64,000 bases of DNA from an uncultured Lachnospiraceae bacterium (GTDB taxonomy: Bacteria; Bacillota; Clostridia; Lachnospirales; Lachnospiraceae), in assembly GCA_910588535.1 (NCBI GenBank), contig CAJUOO010000003.1:71194-135193 (forward strand). The letters are read 5' to 3'. This document shows, one piece after another, positions 52,876 to 60,959 of this stretch. The position numbers and the translations under genes are program-made. Each line of letters begins with the position of its first letter. Position 1 is the first letter of the stretch. Below the pieces are notes generated by a model. The model ran no database searches. It saw only the letters and a program-made list of their open reading frames with translations, and was not told the DNA's origin.

Positions 52876-54465
52876 TTATAATTTTAACTGCAGGTAATCT
52901 CTTGGTGCACATCCGGTTATTTTTTTAAATACCTTGCTAAAGTAAAACGCACTTTCAAATCCCAATTTATCAGCTATCTCATAAATGCGCAGGTTTCCCT
53001 CTGCCATTAGCTCCTTTGCGCGCGTGATCTTCATCTGGGAGATATATTCCGAAAAGCCAATATCATTATATTTTTTAAATAGCAAGCTTAGATAGTTGGG
53101 GCTAATATGAAATACGGATGCAGTTTCATTCAAGGTCAGTTTTTCTTCTACATGTTCACAGATATATTTTTTGACGCTTGTGACAATATGATTTTTGTAG
53201 GTTTTCTTGCGTTCCTCCAAGACTTCACACAGATGTGTTCCAAAGAAAGTAAGCCAGTCAATCACCTGCTCCACAGAGGTCTGACGATAGATGGAGCGGT
53301 AGCCATCAGGAAATTCGGAAAAAATCTGTGATACTGTCTCCTCACCCTCAGGCAGAAGTGATATTGCCAGATAGAGAATGTTGCTGGCGGCATCTATCGC
53401 CTGAAGATGATGGGTGGGGTAGGAAGTAAAAAGCTCTGTGATCTCACAAAAAATCCGTGATAATGTCTCCGTGTCAAATTCGTCAAAGGCTTCTCGTATA
53501 TCCTCCTTAAAGAGGGACATATTAAAGGCATTTTTGCTGGGGGCATCCTTGGTGATATCCTCGTAGAATAACAGCTTTTGATTGTTGTTAAGCATGGAGA
53601 ATATCTGTCTTGCTTCCTGATAAGATTCGGAGATTAACGCGGGGGAAGGGCATGGATTTCCAGCACTTAAATAGACCTCTGCGCTAAAATAATTATGTAC
53701 CATAGAAAAAGTGTGAAGAAAGGCGCCTTCTAATTGTTCACGATAATTCTGAGTGCTTTCTGGCATAAGAAGGATACAAAAATGTCTTAAGTCCAGTGAG
53801 ACGACGTAACATGGCAATGTTTTGCTGAGAATCTCTCGTATCATCTGCAAAGTGCTTGTATATAGGCTGAACAGGTGATCGGGATCCATTGCGGTGGAGG
53901 GAGGAAGGAGAGCAGCGTGACACGCAATGTAGCAGGAGGCGGAAAAGTTAAGTCCCAGATCCTTTGCCTGACGGTTAAGCTGCATTTCATTATCAAATAG
54001 GTTGTGAAGCAGGCGTATAAAAAATTTATCTTGTAATATCTGCTGGATGCTGTTTCCTGAGAAGTTCTGTCTGCGTTCGGGAAGTTCGCCCAGTGTTTTG
54101 ATGGCTTTCTTGATGGCGGCTTCAAGAGTCTCTCTGTTTAATTCCAGCTTGACCAGATAGTCAAGCACCTGATAGCTTAGTGCTTCCTTGACCAGATGAA
54201 ATTCTTCATAGCTGGTGAGAATAAGAAAGAGAGGGAGTTTGCCAAAGCGCTCTCTGCATATTTTGGCAAGTTCAAGACCGTCCATCACGGGCATACGGAT
54301 GTCGGTGATCACTATATCAGGAGAATAATGTTCAATCAGTTCTAATGCCTGTGCACCGTTTACGGCAGTGGCACAGATCTCAATATCATAATCCTGCCAA
54401 TTTAACATAGATTTAAGTCCAATCTGGACCAATGGTTCGTCGTCTGCGATCAGTAGCTTAATCAT
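52876..54465 (-). CDS. yesN: YesN-type response regulator with AraC-like DNA-binding domain
   Basis: This 529-residue protein has a receiver domain (residues 1-120; IADDEP, phosphoacceptor Asp55 in VITDIRMPVMDG), a long middle region, and a C-terminal AraC-type double helix-turn-helix (about 430-529; LTLNETASVFHISPNYLSLL, then LRIYEIADKLGFESAFYFSK). The start at 54465 follows AAGGAG. An upstream frame adds ten residues without support. It overlaps the kinase gene end by 8 bases. It should activate the adjacent uptake and lyase genes. Confidence 0.93.
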   Translation of the reverse strand: MIKLLIADDEPLVQIGLKSMLNWQDYDIEICATAVNGAQALELIEHYSPDIVITDIRMPVMDGLELAKICRERFGKLPLFLILTSYEEFHLVKEALSYQVLDYLVKLELNRETLEAAIKKAIKTLGELPERRQNFSGNSIQQILQDKFFIRLLHNLFDNEMQLNRQAKDLGLNFSASCYIACHAALLPPSTAMDPDHLFSLYTSTLQMIREILSKTLPCYVVSLDLRHFCILLMPESTQNYREQLEGAFLHTFSMVHNYFSAEVYLSAGNPCPSPALISESYQEARQIFSMLNNNQKLLFYEDITKDAPSKNAFNMSLFKEDIREAFDEFDTETLSRIFCEITELFTSYPTHHLQAIDAASNILYLAISLLPEGEETVSQIFSEFPDGYRSIYRQTSVEQVIDWLTFFGTHLCEVLEERKKTYKNHIVTSVKKYICEHVEEKLTLNETASVFHISPNYLSLLFKKYNDIGFSEYISQMKITRAKELMAEGNLRIYEIADKLGFESAFYFSKVFKKITGCAPRDYLQLKL

Positions 54466-56218
54466 GATTACTCTCCTTTCGAAGGGGAAGTACAACCGTC
54501 ATTGTAGTGTATTCGCCTTCTTTGCTGTCTATCCGAAGGCCGTAGTTTGTACCAAAGGTATATTTTAAGCGGAGATCTACATTGTGGATGCCGACCTTGC
54601 GAAAAAAATCCGATTTGGCATCGTTGCTTGCGCCAGATAACACTTGGGCGATAAGCTCTTTTGACATGCCAACGCCATTATCGGTAATATCGATGTGCAG
54701 ATCGCTATTCTCCTGATGCAAGGAGACGGTGATCAGCCCATTTTCACCTTTGGCTTCAATGCCATGGAAGATGGCGTTCTCTACTATGGGCTGCAGTGTG
54801 AGCTTAGGGATTACATAGTCGGGAAGGGTATTATCAGGTATGGAGTAGCTGACCTCCACAATACCTCCATAGCGGTAATTTTGTATTAGCACATAGTCCT
54901 GAAGCAGAGAGAGTTCTTCTTTGATGGGAATAAGCTGTTTCGTTCCCTTGGAGATACTTTTGAGCAGCCTTGCAAGCGAGGTAGTCATCTCTGCGATGCC
55001 GTTGGCATTTTGGATGGTTGCCATCCATTTGATGGAGTTGAGTGTGTTATATAAAAAATGTGGATTGATCTGGCTTTGTAGAATTTGATATTCCAGCTCT
55101 TTTTTCTGTTTTTCATCCTCGATTCGCTTATCCATCAAGGTGACGACATCACGTGATAAACGGTTGATGCCCTTTCCGATGGTTCCAAGCTCATGCTCCC
55201 ACTCGATCTCTGGATCACAGGAAAAGTCACCTGAGGAAATTGCGGAAAGCTTTTGGCTGATGGAGCGGATCGGTACATTGATGATGCGGTTGAGAAAGAA
55301 GACCAGTGCGATGCCAAGCCCAAGGACAACAAGACATGCCATAAGCAGCAGGGCATAGTACACACTCTTTTGGCTGGAAAATTCCTGCTCTGACAAGCTT
55401 TGTGAGAGATGCCAGCCATTGATGCCGTGGATGCTTACTATCGTGTGACGTCTTCCGTCGCTGTCCTCTATCAGGCAGGAATTGTCTTCTGATGAGATAA
55501 GCCGATAGGAAGGAGTTATCTCATTTAGGGAAGTTCCCTCCACCAGATAGGTGGTTTCGCCAAGTGTCAGATACAGGGAGCTGTCTGAGGGCAGTGGATA
55601 ATCTTTCAATATATCAGTGATCAGTGTGGTGGAGACGGCGAGATAGGTCCAGCCGATAACATCAGAGCGATAGATATGATGCATGGGACGGACAAATGGA
55701 ATGATCTGTTTTCCCGGAACCTTTGCGTGGGGATCATCGATAATTCCTACCCACTCAAAGGAGGGAGAGGAGAGAAGTGCCTCAAAGCAGGGAAGGGAGG
55801 AGGCGATTTTTGCGTCGGAGGCAGAGGTGTCCGTTACATTGCGAACCTCCTGAATAAAATGTCCGCTTATATCAGAGATAATAATGCGGCTAATGTAGTC
55901 ACTTGCTTTGTTGTTTTTATACTCCTCGCTCATGCGGCCAAAGGCGTCAAGCTTTCCTGCATTGTTTCGCTGAGAGCCTGAAAAGTAGGATACAATGCGT
56001 GGTGTATCGTCCGCCCATGTTGACAGATCCATCAAGTTTTCCAGATTGGTAGTGATAGGTGTAAATGCTTGTCTTAAGCTAAAGTGAGTAGATTGTATTA
56101 AGCTTGTTTTTAATAGAGACTGAAAGGTAAAATAACAGACGGAGGCCATCAGAAATGTGATAAACAGGGTGATGCATACAGTTACGGCTGTTATCTGAGA
56201 CTTGATGGAATGTTTCAA
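54458..56218 (-). CDS. yesM: YesM-type sensor histidine kinase
   Basis: This 586-residue membrane kinase has TM1 about 9-33, an extracellular sensor (about 35-285), TM2 about 286-309 and HAMP 310-360. The His_kinase motif is QSQINPHFLYNTLNSIKWMA with His387, followed by an ATPase domain (PKLTLQPIVENAIFHGIEAK, DNGVGMS). It would sense extracellular glycan, perhaps via the binding protein, and phosphorylate YesN. It is divergent from the binding-protein gene. Confidence 0.93.
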   Translation of the reverse strand: MKHSIKSQITAVTVCITLFITFLMASVCYFTFQSLLKTSLIQSTHFSLRQAFTPITTNLENLMDLSTWADDTPRIVSYFSGSQRNNAGKLDAFGRMSEEYKNNKASDYISRIIISDISGHFIQEVRNVTDTSASDAKIASSLPCFEALLSSPSFEWVGIIDDPHAKVPGKQIIPFVRPMHHIYRSDVIGWTYLAVSTTLITDILKDYPLPSDSSLYLTLGETTYLVEGTSLNEITPSYRLISSEDNSCLIEDSDGRRHTIVSIHGINGWHLSQSLSEQEFSSQKSVYYALLLMACLVVLGLGIALVFFLNRIINVPIRSISQKLSAISSGDFSCDPEIEWEHELGTIGKGINRLSRDVVTLMDKRIEDEKQKKELEYQILQSQINPHFLYNTLNSIKWMATIQNANGIAEMTTSLARLLKSISKGTKQLIPIKEELSLLQDYVLIQNYRYGGIVEVSYSIPDNTLPDYVIPKLTLQPIVENAIFHGIEAKGENGLITVSLHQENSDLHIDITDNGVGMSKELIAQVLSGASNDAKSDFFRKVGIHNVDLRLKYTFGTNYGLRIDSKEGEYTTMTVVLPLRKESNHD

Positions 56219-56248
56219 AGTACTTTCCTCCTATCTGTGCTTTTTTAC

Positions 56249-56277
56249 ATTTTATAATTACTTTGCAGTAAAGTCAA
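56249..56277 (-). promoter_or_regulatory. Predicted promoter of yesM-yesN
   Basis: On the minus strand TTGACT (56277-56272), 17 bases, TAAAAT (56254-56249), about 30 bases before the yesM start. On the plus side the binding-protein gene has a TATACT -10 (56419-56424) without a -35, which fits YesN activation. Confidence 0.5.
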
Positions 56278-56478
56278 TCAAAAGCTTTGTGTAATATAGT
56301 ATATGAAATTATAAAATTTTACATGTTATCGGAAATTAAAGACAATATTTGAACAAAATGTGAATAAATAATGAAGGATTTCTAAAAAAATTCCATTTTT
56401 TTTGGCCATAAAACAAGATATACTATAAAAGAAGCAATAAGAAACACATAATTAAAGCGATAAGGGAGGAATTTATTT

Positions 56479-57846
56479 ATGAAAAAACGTTTCTTAAGTC
56501 TTATGATGGCGTGTACGATGGCAGTTTCTTTGACAGCCTGCGGAAGTCCTTCACAGGAGACAACAACAGCAGCTCCTAAGCAGGAGAACACCACAGCAGC
56601 TCCGACAACGACAGCGGCAGAGAATAAGGATAACAAGGATAATGCCAGTGATGCTGTCACTCTTAAGTGGGCTATCTGGGATCAGGATACAACCCCGTAC
56701 TGGGTGGCATTGAAGGATGGTTATGAGGCCACTCATGATAATGTAAAAATAGAGCTGGTGGATCTGGGTTCTACCGATTATATGACAGTTTTGGCAACAC
56801 AGCTTTCCGGCAGTACATCTGCTTTTGATGTAGTTTCTGTAAAGGATGTGCCGGGCTATGCGACTTTGGTTCAGAAGAATACTATAGAGCCTCTGGACAG
56901 CTATATTAAGGCAGATAATATTGATTTATCTCTGTATGGCGGCGCGACCGATCAGATTACAGTGGATGGCAGCCTGTATCAGCTTCCTTTTAGAAATGAC
57001 TTCTGGGTTCTTTTCTATAATAAGGATCTGTTTGATGCAAAGAATCTGGCCTATCCTACGAATGATATGACCTTTGAAGAGTACGATGCACTGGCAAGAC
57101 AAGTATCAAGTGAGGATTTTGGATCTCAGATCTATGGCGCTCACTATCATACATGGAGATCAGCAGTACAGCTTTTCGGTGTTTTGGATGGGAAGAATAC
57201 CATTCTTTCTGGCAATTATGATTTCTTTAAGCCTTATTATGAGCTGGTGCTCAATCAGGAGGCAGATGGCATCTGCAGAAAGTACACAGATCTGAAGACA
57301 GAATCTCTTCATTATTCTGCGGCGTTTGCAGGTGGTGATGTGGCTATGATGAATATGGGTTCTTGGTATATCTCCACCTTGATCTCAAAGCTGCAAAGTG
57401 GCGAGTATCTGAAGGAGGATTGCGGAAACTGGGGTATGGCGAAGTATCCTCATGCAGAGGGTGTTGAAGCAGGTTCTACACTGGGAACTATCACAGGTAT
57501 CGCTATTACAACAGGTGCATCCGATAAAGATGCAGCGTGGGATTTTGTCTCCTTTGTCAGTGGAACAGAGGGTGCACAGATTATGGCTCAGACAGGAAAC
57601 TTCCCAGCAATTATGACAGATGAGGCGATGGAGTTGATCGCAGGACTTGAGGGATTCCCGGCTGATGAGCAGAGCAAGGAGGCATTAAAGGTTTCCAATC
57701 TGTATCTTGAGGTTCCATATCATGAGTCTGTATCAGAAGTCAACAGTATACTTGATACTTACCATGCTTCTATTATGTCAGGTGAGATGTCAATCGATGA
57801 CGGAATTGCAGCCATGAATGAGGAGATTGGTAAGATTCTCAAATAA
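56479..57846 (+). CDS. Carbohydrate ABC transporter substrate-binding lipoprotein
   Basis: This 455-residue protein has the signal peptide MKKRFLSLMMACTMAVSLTA with the lipobox Cys following (LTAC). A Thr/Ala-rich linker (25-50) precedes a family 1-type extracellular solute-binding fold (TLKWAIWDQDTTPYWVALKD; LYQLPFRNDFWVLFYNKDLF; AFAGGDVAMMNMGSWYISTL). It captures oligosaccharides for the two permeases that follow. GGGAGG precedes ATG. It is in operon with permeases, GH88 and lyase genes. Confidence 0.93.
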   Translation: MKKRFLSLMMACTMAVSLTACGSPSQETTTAAPKQENTTAAPTTTAAENKDNKDNASDAVTLKWAIWDQDTTPYWVALKDGYEATHDNVKIELVDLGSTDYMTVLATQLSGSTSAFDVVSVKDVPGYATLVQKNTIEPLDSYIKADNIDLSLYGGATDQITVDGSLYQLPFRNDFWVLFYNKDLFDAKNLAYPTNDMTFEEYDALARQVSSEDFGSQIYGAHYHTWRSAVQLFGVLDGKNTILSGNYDFFKPYYELVLNQEADGICRKYTDLKTESLHYSAAFAGGDVAMMNMGSWYISTLISKLQSGEYLKEDCGNWGMAKYPHAEGVEAGSTLGTITGIAITTGASDKDAAWDFVSFVSGTEGAQIMAQTGNFPAIMTDEAMELIAGLEGFPADEQSKEALKVSNLYLEVPYHESVSEVNSILDTYHASIMSGEMSIDDGIAAMNEEIGKILK

Positions 57847-57880
57847 GTAGGATACATATTTAATATAGTAGAAATACATT

Positions 57881-57903
57881 CGGGCTGGCTGATAACCAGC
57901 CCG
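57881..57903 (+). other. Intercistronic stem-loop between binding protein and permease genes
   Basis: CGGGCTGG and CCAGCCCG form a perfect 8-bp stem with a 7-nt loop. There is no T run. Such hairpins after binding-protein genes usually protect the upstream mRNA so that the binding protein outnumbers the permeases. Confidence 0.65.
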
Positions 57904-57935
57904 ATCTTATAAGGAGAAAAGGAGGGGGATTTTCT

Positions 57936-58850
57936 ATGGATCAGGCAAAAGGCAGGAAAAAATTAAGTAAGGAGACAAAGCGGACATTAGTTGCATATTC
58001 CTTTATAGCGCCTAATTTTATTGGATTTGCCGTATTTACGTTGATTCCAGTTGTATTTGCATTTATTCTTGCATTTACAAAATGGGATGGCAGTAATCCA
58101 ATTCAGTGGGTGGGATTGGGGAATTTTATAGAGCTGTTCCATGACACATTTTTTAAGGCTGCCCTGAAGAACACAATTATTTATTGTATCGGTACAGTGC
58201 CGTTGACCATGATCGCGTCGTTGGGTCTTGCGATTGTGCTTAATCAGAAAGTAATATGCAGAGGTGTGTTCCGAACCATTTCCTTTTTCCCATATGTCGC
58301 TTCACTTGTTGCGGTTACGGCTGTGTGGAAGATGCTTTTTTCAAAGACAGGTCCTGTCAACGCAATCCTTTATTATGTATTCCATGTGCCGAACAATGAG
58401 CTGCCACAGTGGTTTGTGGGAGGTTTGGTAATGGTGAGCTATATTCTGTTCAGTGTCTGGAAATACATGGGCTACTATATGGTTATCTATCTGGCAGGCT
58501 TACAGGGAATCTCCGGTGAGATGTATGAGGCGGCCAGCCTTGACGGAGCAAATACGTGGCAGAAATTCCGCTCCATCACATGGCCTCAGCTTCGCCCTAC
58601 CACTTTTTTCGTGGTGGTTATGTTGACTATCAACTGCTTTAAGGTATTTGATATCGCCACATTGCTCGCGGGCGGTGACAACAATACACTGACACCATCC
58701 TCCACAGTTTTGGTGCACTATATTTATCAGCAGGCATTTGTTAATTGGGAGTTTGGATATTCTAGTGCTGTGGCGATGGTACTGTTTTTGTTGGTTTTGA
58801 TTGTGACGCTGATCCAGTTCCGCGGAGAGGCAAAGTTTTCAAATTCGTAG
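57936..58850 (+). CDS. Sugar ABC transporter permease, MalF/UgpA type
   Basis: This 304-residue protein has six membrane segments. The EAA loop (EMYEAASLDGANTWQKFRSI, then TWPQLRP) contacts the ATPase. It has the typical N-terminus AYSFIAPNFIGFAVFTLIPV. GGAGGGGG precedes ATG. It pairs with the next gene. No ATPase gene is in the window, so a shared MsmK-like ATPase elsewhere is expected. Confidence 0.93.
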   Translation: MDQAKGRKKLSKETKRTLVAYSFIAPNFIGFAVFTLIPVVFAFILAFTKWDGSNPIQWVGLGNFIELFHDTFFKAALKNTIIYCIGTVPLTMIASLGLAIVLNQKVICRGVFRTISFFPYVASLVAVTAVWKMLFSKTGPVNAILYYVFHVPNNELPQWFVGGLVMVSYILFSVWKYMGYYMVIYLAGLQGISGEMYEAASLDGANTWQKFRSITWPQLRPTTFFVVVMLTINCFKVFDIATLLAGGDNNTLTPSSTVLVHYIYQQAFVNWEFGYSSAVAMVLFLLVLIVTLIQFRGEAKFSNS

Positions 58851-58865
58851 AGGGGAGGCAGAGAG

Positions 58866-59711
58866 ATGAAATCAGCAAGGAAAAGAGCATTGATGGGAAA
58901 AGTGGGTGTCTATCTAGTATTAATTATCATTTCATTGTTTATGATTATCCCATTTTTGTGGATGTTGTCTGCCTCAATTAAGACAGACAGGGAAGTATTT
59001 CAGATTCCTTTTGTCTGGATTCCGGCGAAGCCACAGTGGAGTAACTATATACGTATCTGGACAAAGATGCCCTTCTTACAATACATAGGAAATACCGCAT
59101 TTTTGACAATCGTTGTCACACTTCTTCAGCTTTTTACCAGCAGTTTTGCCGCGTATTCTTTTGCAAAGCTGGACTTTAAACATAAAAATGTACTGTTTCT
59201 CGCCTATATTGCCACAATCGCCATGCCTTGGCAGGTGTACATGGTACCGCAGTTTATTATGATGAGCAATGTTTTTCATCTCAATGGAAAGCTGACCGCG
59301 ATGGTGTGTCTTCAGGCATTTTCTGCCTTTGGAGTATTTATGATGAGGCAGTTTTATATGGGGATACCAGATGAGCTGTGCGAGGCGGCGAGAATTGATG
59401 GTATGAGTGAATATAAGATTTATGCAAATATAATGTTGCCGCTGTCAAAGCCAGCACTGTCAACCCTTACTATCTTTACTTTTGTGGCGACATGGAATGA
59501 TTATTTGGGTCCCCTTATTTACTTGACGCCCAATAAGGCAAGTTGGACCATTCAGCTTGGAATTAAAAATACTTTTATTGGTCAATATTCTTCCGAGTAT
59601 GGTCTTTTGATGGCAGCATCTGTGGTATCCTTGATACCAGTGTTAATTGTGTTTTTAATGCTGCAGAAATATTTTGTTGAAGGTGTTGCCAATACTGGTA
59701 TTAAGGGCTAA
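58866..59711 (+). CDS. Sugar ABC transporter permease, MalG/UgpE type
   Basis: This 281-residue protein has six membrane segments. The EAA loop is ELCEAARIDGMSEYKIYANI, then MLPLSKPALS. The C-terminus YFVEGVANTGIKG is characteristic. ATG follows GGGGAGG and lies 15 bases after the first permease. An attenuator-like terminator follows before the GH88 gene. Confidence 0.93.
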   Translation: MKSARKRALMGKVGVYLVLIIISLFMIIPFLWMLSASIKTDREVFQIPFVWIPAKPQWSNYIRIWTKMPFLQYIGNTAFLTIVVTLLQLFTSSFAAYSFAKLDFKHKNVLFLAYIATIAMPWQVYMVPQFIMMSNVFHLNGKLTAMVCLQAFSAFGVFMMRQFYMGIPDELCEAARIDGMSEYKIYANIMLPLSKPALSTLTIFTFVATWNDYLGPLIYLTPNKASWTIQLGIKNTFIGQYSSEYGLLMAASVVSLIPVLIVFLMLQKYFVEGVANTGIKG

Positions 59712-59725
59712 GATGTTGTGTATAT

Positions 59726-59763
59726 GCCTTGTGCCTGCGCGCTGCTTGGCACAGGGCTTTTTT
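59726..59763 (+). terminator. Intrinsic terminator or attenuator between importer and hydrolase genes
   Basis: GCCTTGTGCC (59726-59735) pairs with GGCACAGGGC (59748-59757) with one G-U pair, followed by T6 (59758-59763). It lies inside the apparent operon, so it would reduce expression of the GH88 and lyase genes relative to the importer. Confidence 0.75.
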
Positions 59764-59791
59764 GGAAAGTAGCGCAGAAATGAGGAGAGAG

Positions 59792-60958
59792 ATGTTGACA
59801 TTTCCAGATAAGAAGGAGATCACGAAGGAAGAGATTGAGGCAGCTCTGGATTTTTCGAGCGCACAGGTTATAGAAAATCTTGCTATATTTACCCATGCAT
59901 TTCAGAAGGCTTACAGCGAGAATGGTTTTTATCAGCCAATTCCCAATAATTATTGGACTACAGGTTTTTGGACGGGGGAGATCTGGCTTGCCTATGAGCA
60001 CACAGGTGATGAGAGATTGAGGGAGGCAGGAGAAATTCAGATTGACAGCTTTCTTGAGCGCATTGATAAAAAGATAGAGGTGGATCATCATGATATGGGC
60101 TTTCTCTATTCTCCGAGCTGTGTGGCAGGGTATAAGCTAGTAGGCAGCAAAAAGGGGAGGGAGGCAGCAATTAAGGCAGCAGATCAGCTTATCAGCCGTT
60201 TTCATCCGGTGGGTGAATTTATTCAGGCATGGGGAACGATGGATGCGCCGGAAAATTATCGTCTAATAATAGATTGCTTGCTAAATTTGCCTTTGCTGTA
60301 CTGGGCTTCCGAGGAGACAGGCGATGATAAATATAAGACAATAGCAGATAAGCATATTCACACAGCGCTTGCCAATGTGATTAGGGAGGATTATTCTACG
60401 TGGCACACCTTTTTCTTTGACAGTGTGACTGGAGCTCCACATCATGGTGCCACTTGTCAGGGCTATCGGGATGGATCGGCGTGGGCAAGAGGACAGGCAT
60501 GGGGCGTCTACGGGACGGCACTTGCTTATAAATATACTTATCGCGAGGAGTATCTCCCTATATTTAAAAATGTGTGTGAATATTTTCTCGCGCATCTGCC
60601 GAAAGATTTGGTTCCTTATTGGGATCTGGAATTTACCGATGGTTCCGATCAGCCAAGAGATTCCTCCAGTGCGTCCATCGCAGCTTGTGGAATGTTGGAG
60701 ATGGCAAAATATCTGACGGATGAGGACAGTGCTCATTATAGAACGCTTGCAAGGCAGATTATGAAGTCAGTCTATGATAATTATGCGGTAAAGGATAAAA
60801 AGGAATCAAACGGTCTCGTGCTTCACAGCACCTATTCCAATCATTCCCCATATAATACCTGCAACCATTATGGGGTGGATGAATGTAATTCGTGGGGAGA
60901 TTATTTTTATATGGAGGCATTGACAAGGCTTAAGAAGGATTGGAGGCTGTATTGGTAA
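59792..60958 (+). CDS. Unsaturated uronyl hydrolase, GH88
   Basis: A start at ATG 59792 after GAGGAG gives 388 residues, the family norm. Earlier in-frame starts overlap the terminator. The two catalytic aspartates of the (alpha/alpha)6 barrel are visible as Asp101 (DHHDMGFLYSPS) and Asp161 (LIIDCLLNLPLLYWASE). The enzyme removes the 4,5-unsaturated uronic acid that lyases leave at the non-reducing end. With the heparinase-like genes it defines the locus as uronate-glycan catabolism. Cytoplasmic, no signal peptide. Confidence 0.94.
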   Translation: MLTFPDKKEITKEEIEAALDFSSAQVIENLAIFTHAFQKAYSENGFYQPIPNNYWTTGFWTGEIWLAYEHTGDERLREAGEIQIDSFLERIDKKIEVDHHDMGFLYSPSCVAGYKLVGSKKGREAAIKAADQLISRFHPVGEFIQAWGTMDAPENYRLIIDCLLNLPLLYWASEETGDDKYKTIADKHIHTALANVIREDYSTWHTFFFDSVTGAPHHGATCQGYRDGSAWARGQAWGVYGTALAYKYTYREEYLPIFKNVCEYFLAHLPKDLVPYWDLEFTDGSDQPRDSSSASIAACGMLEMAKYLTDEDSAHYRTLARQIMKSVYDNYAVKDKKESNGLVLHSTYSNHSPYNTCNHYGVDECNSWGDYFYMEALTRLKKDWRLYW

Positions 60959-60959
60959 G

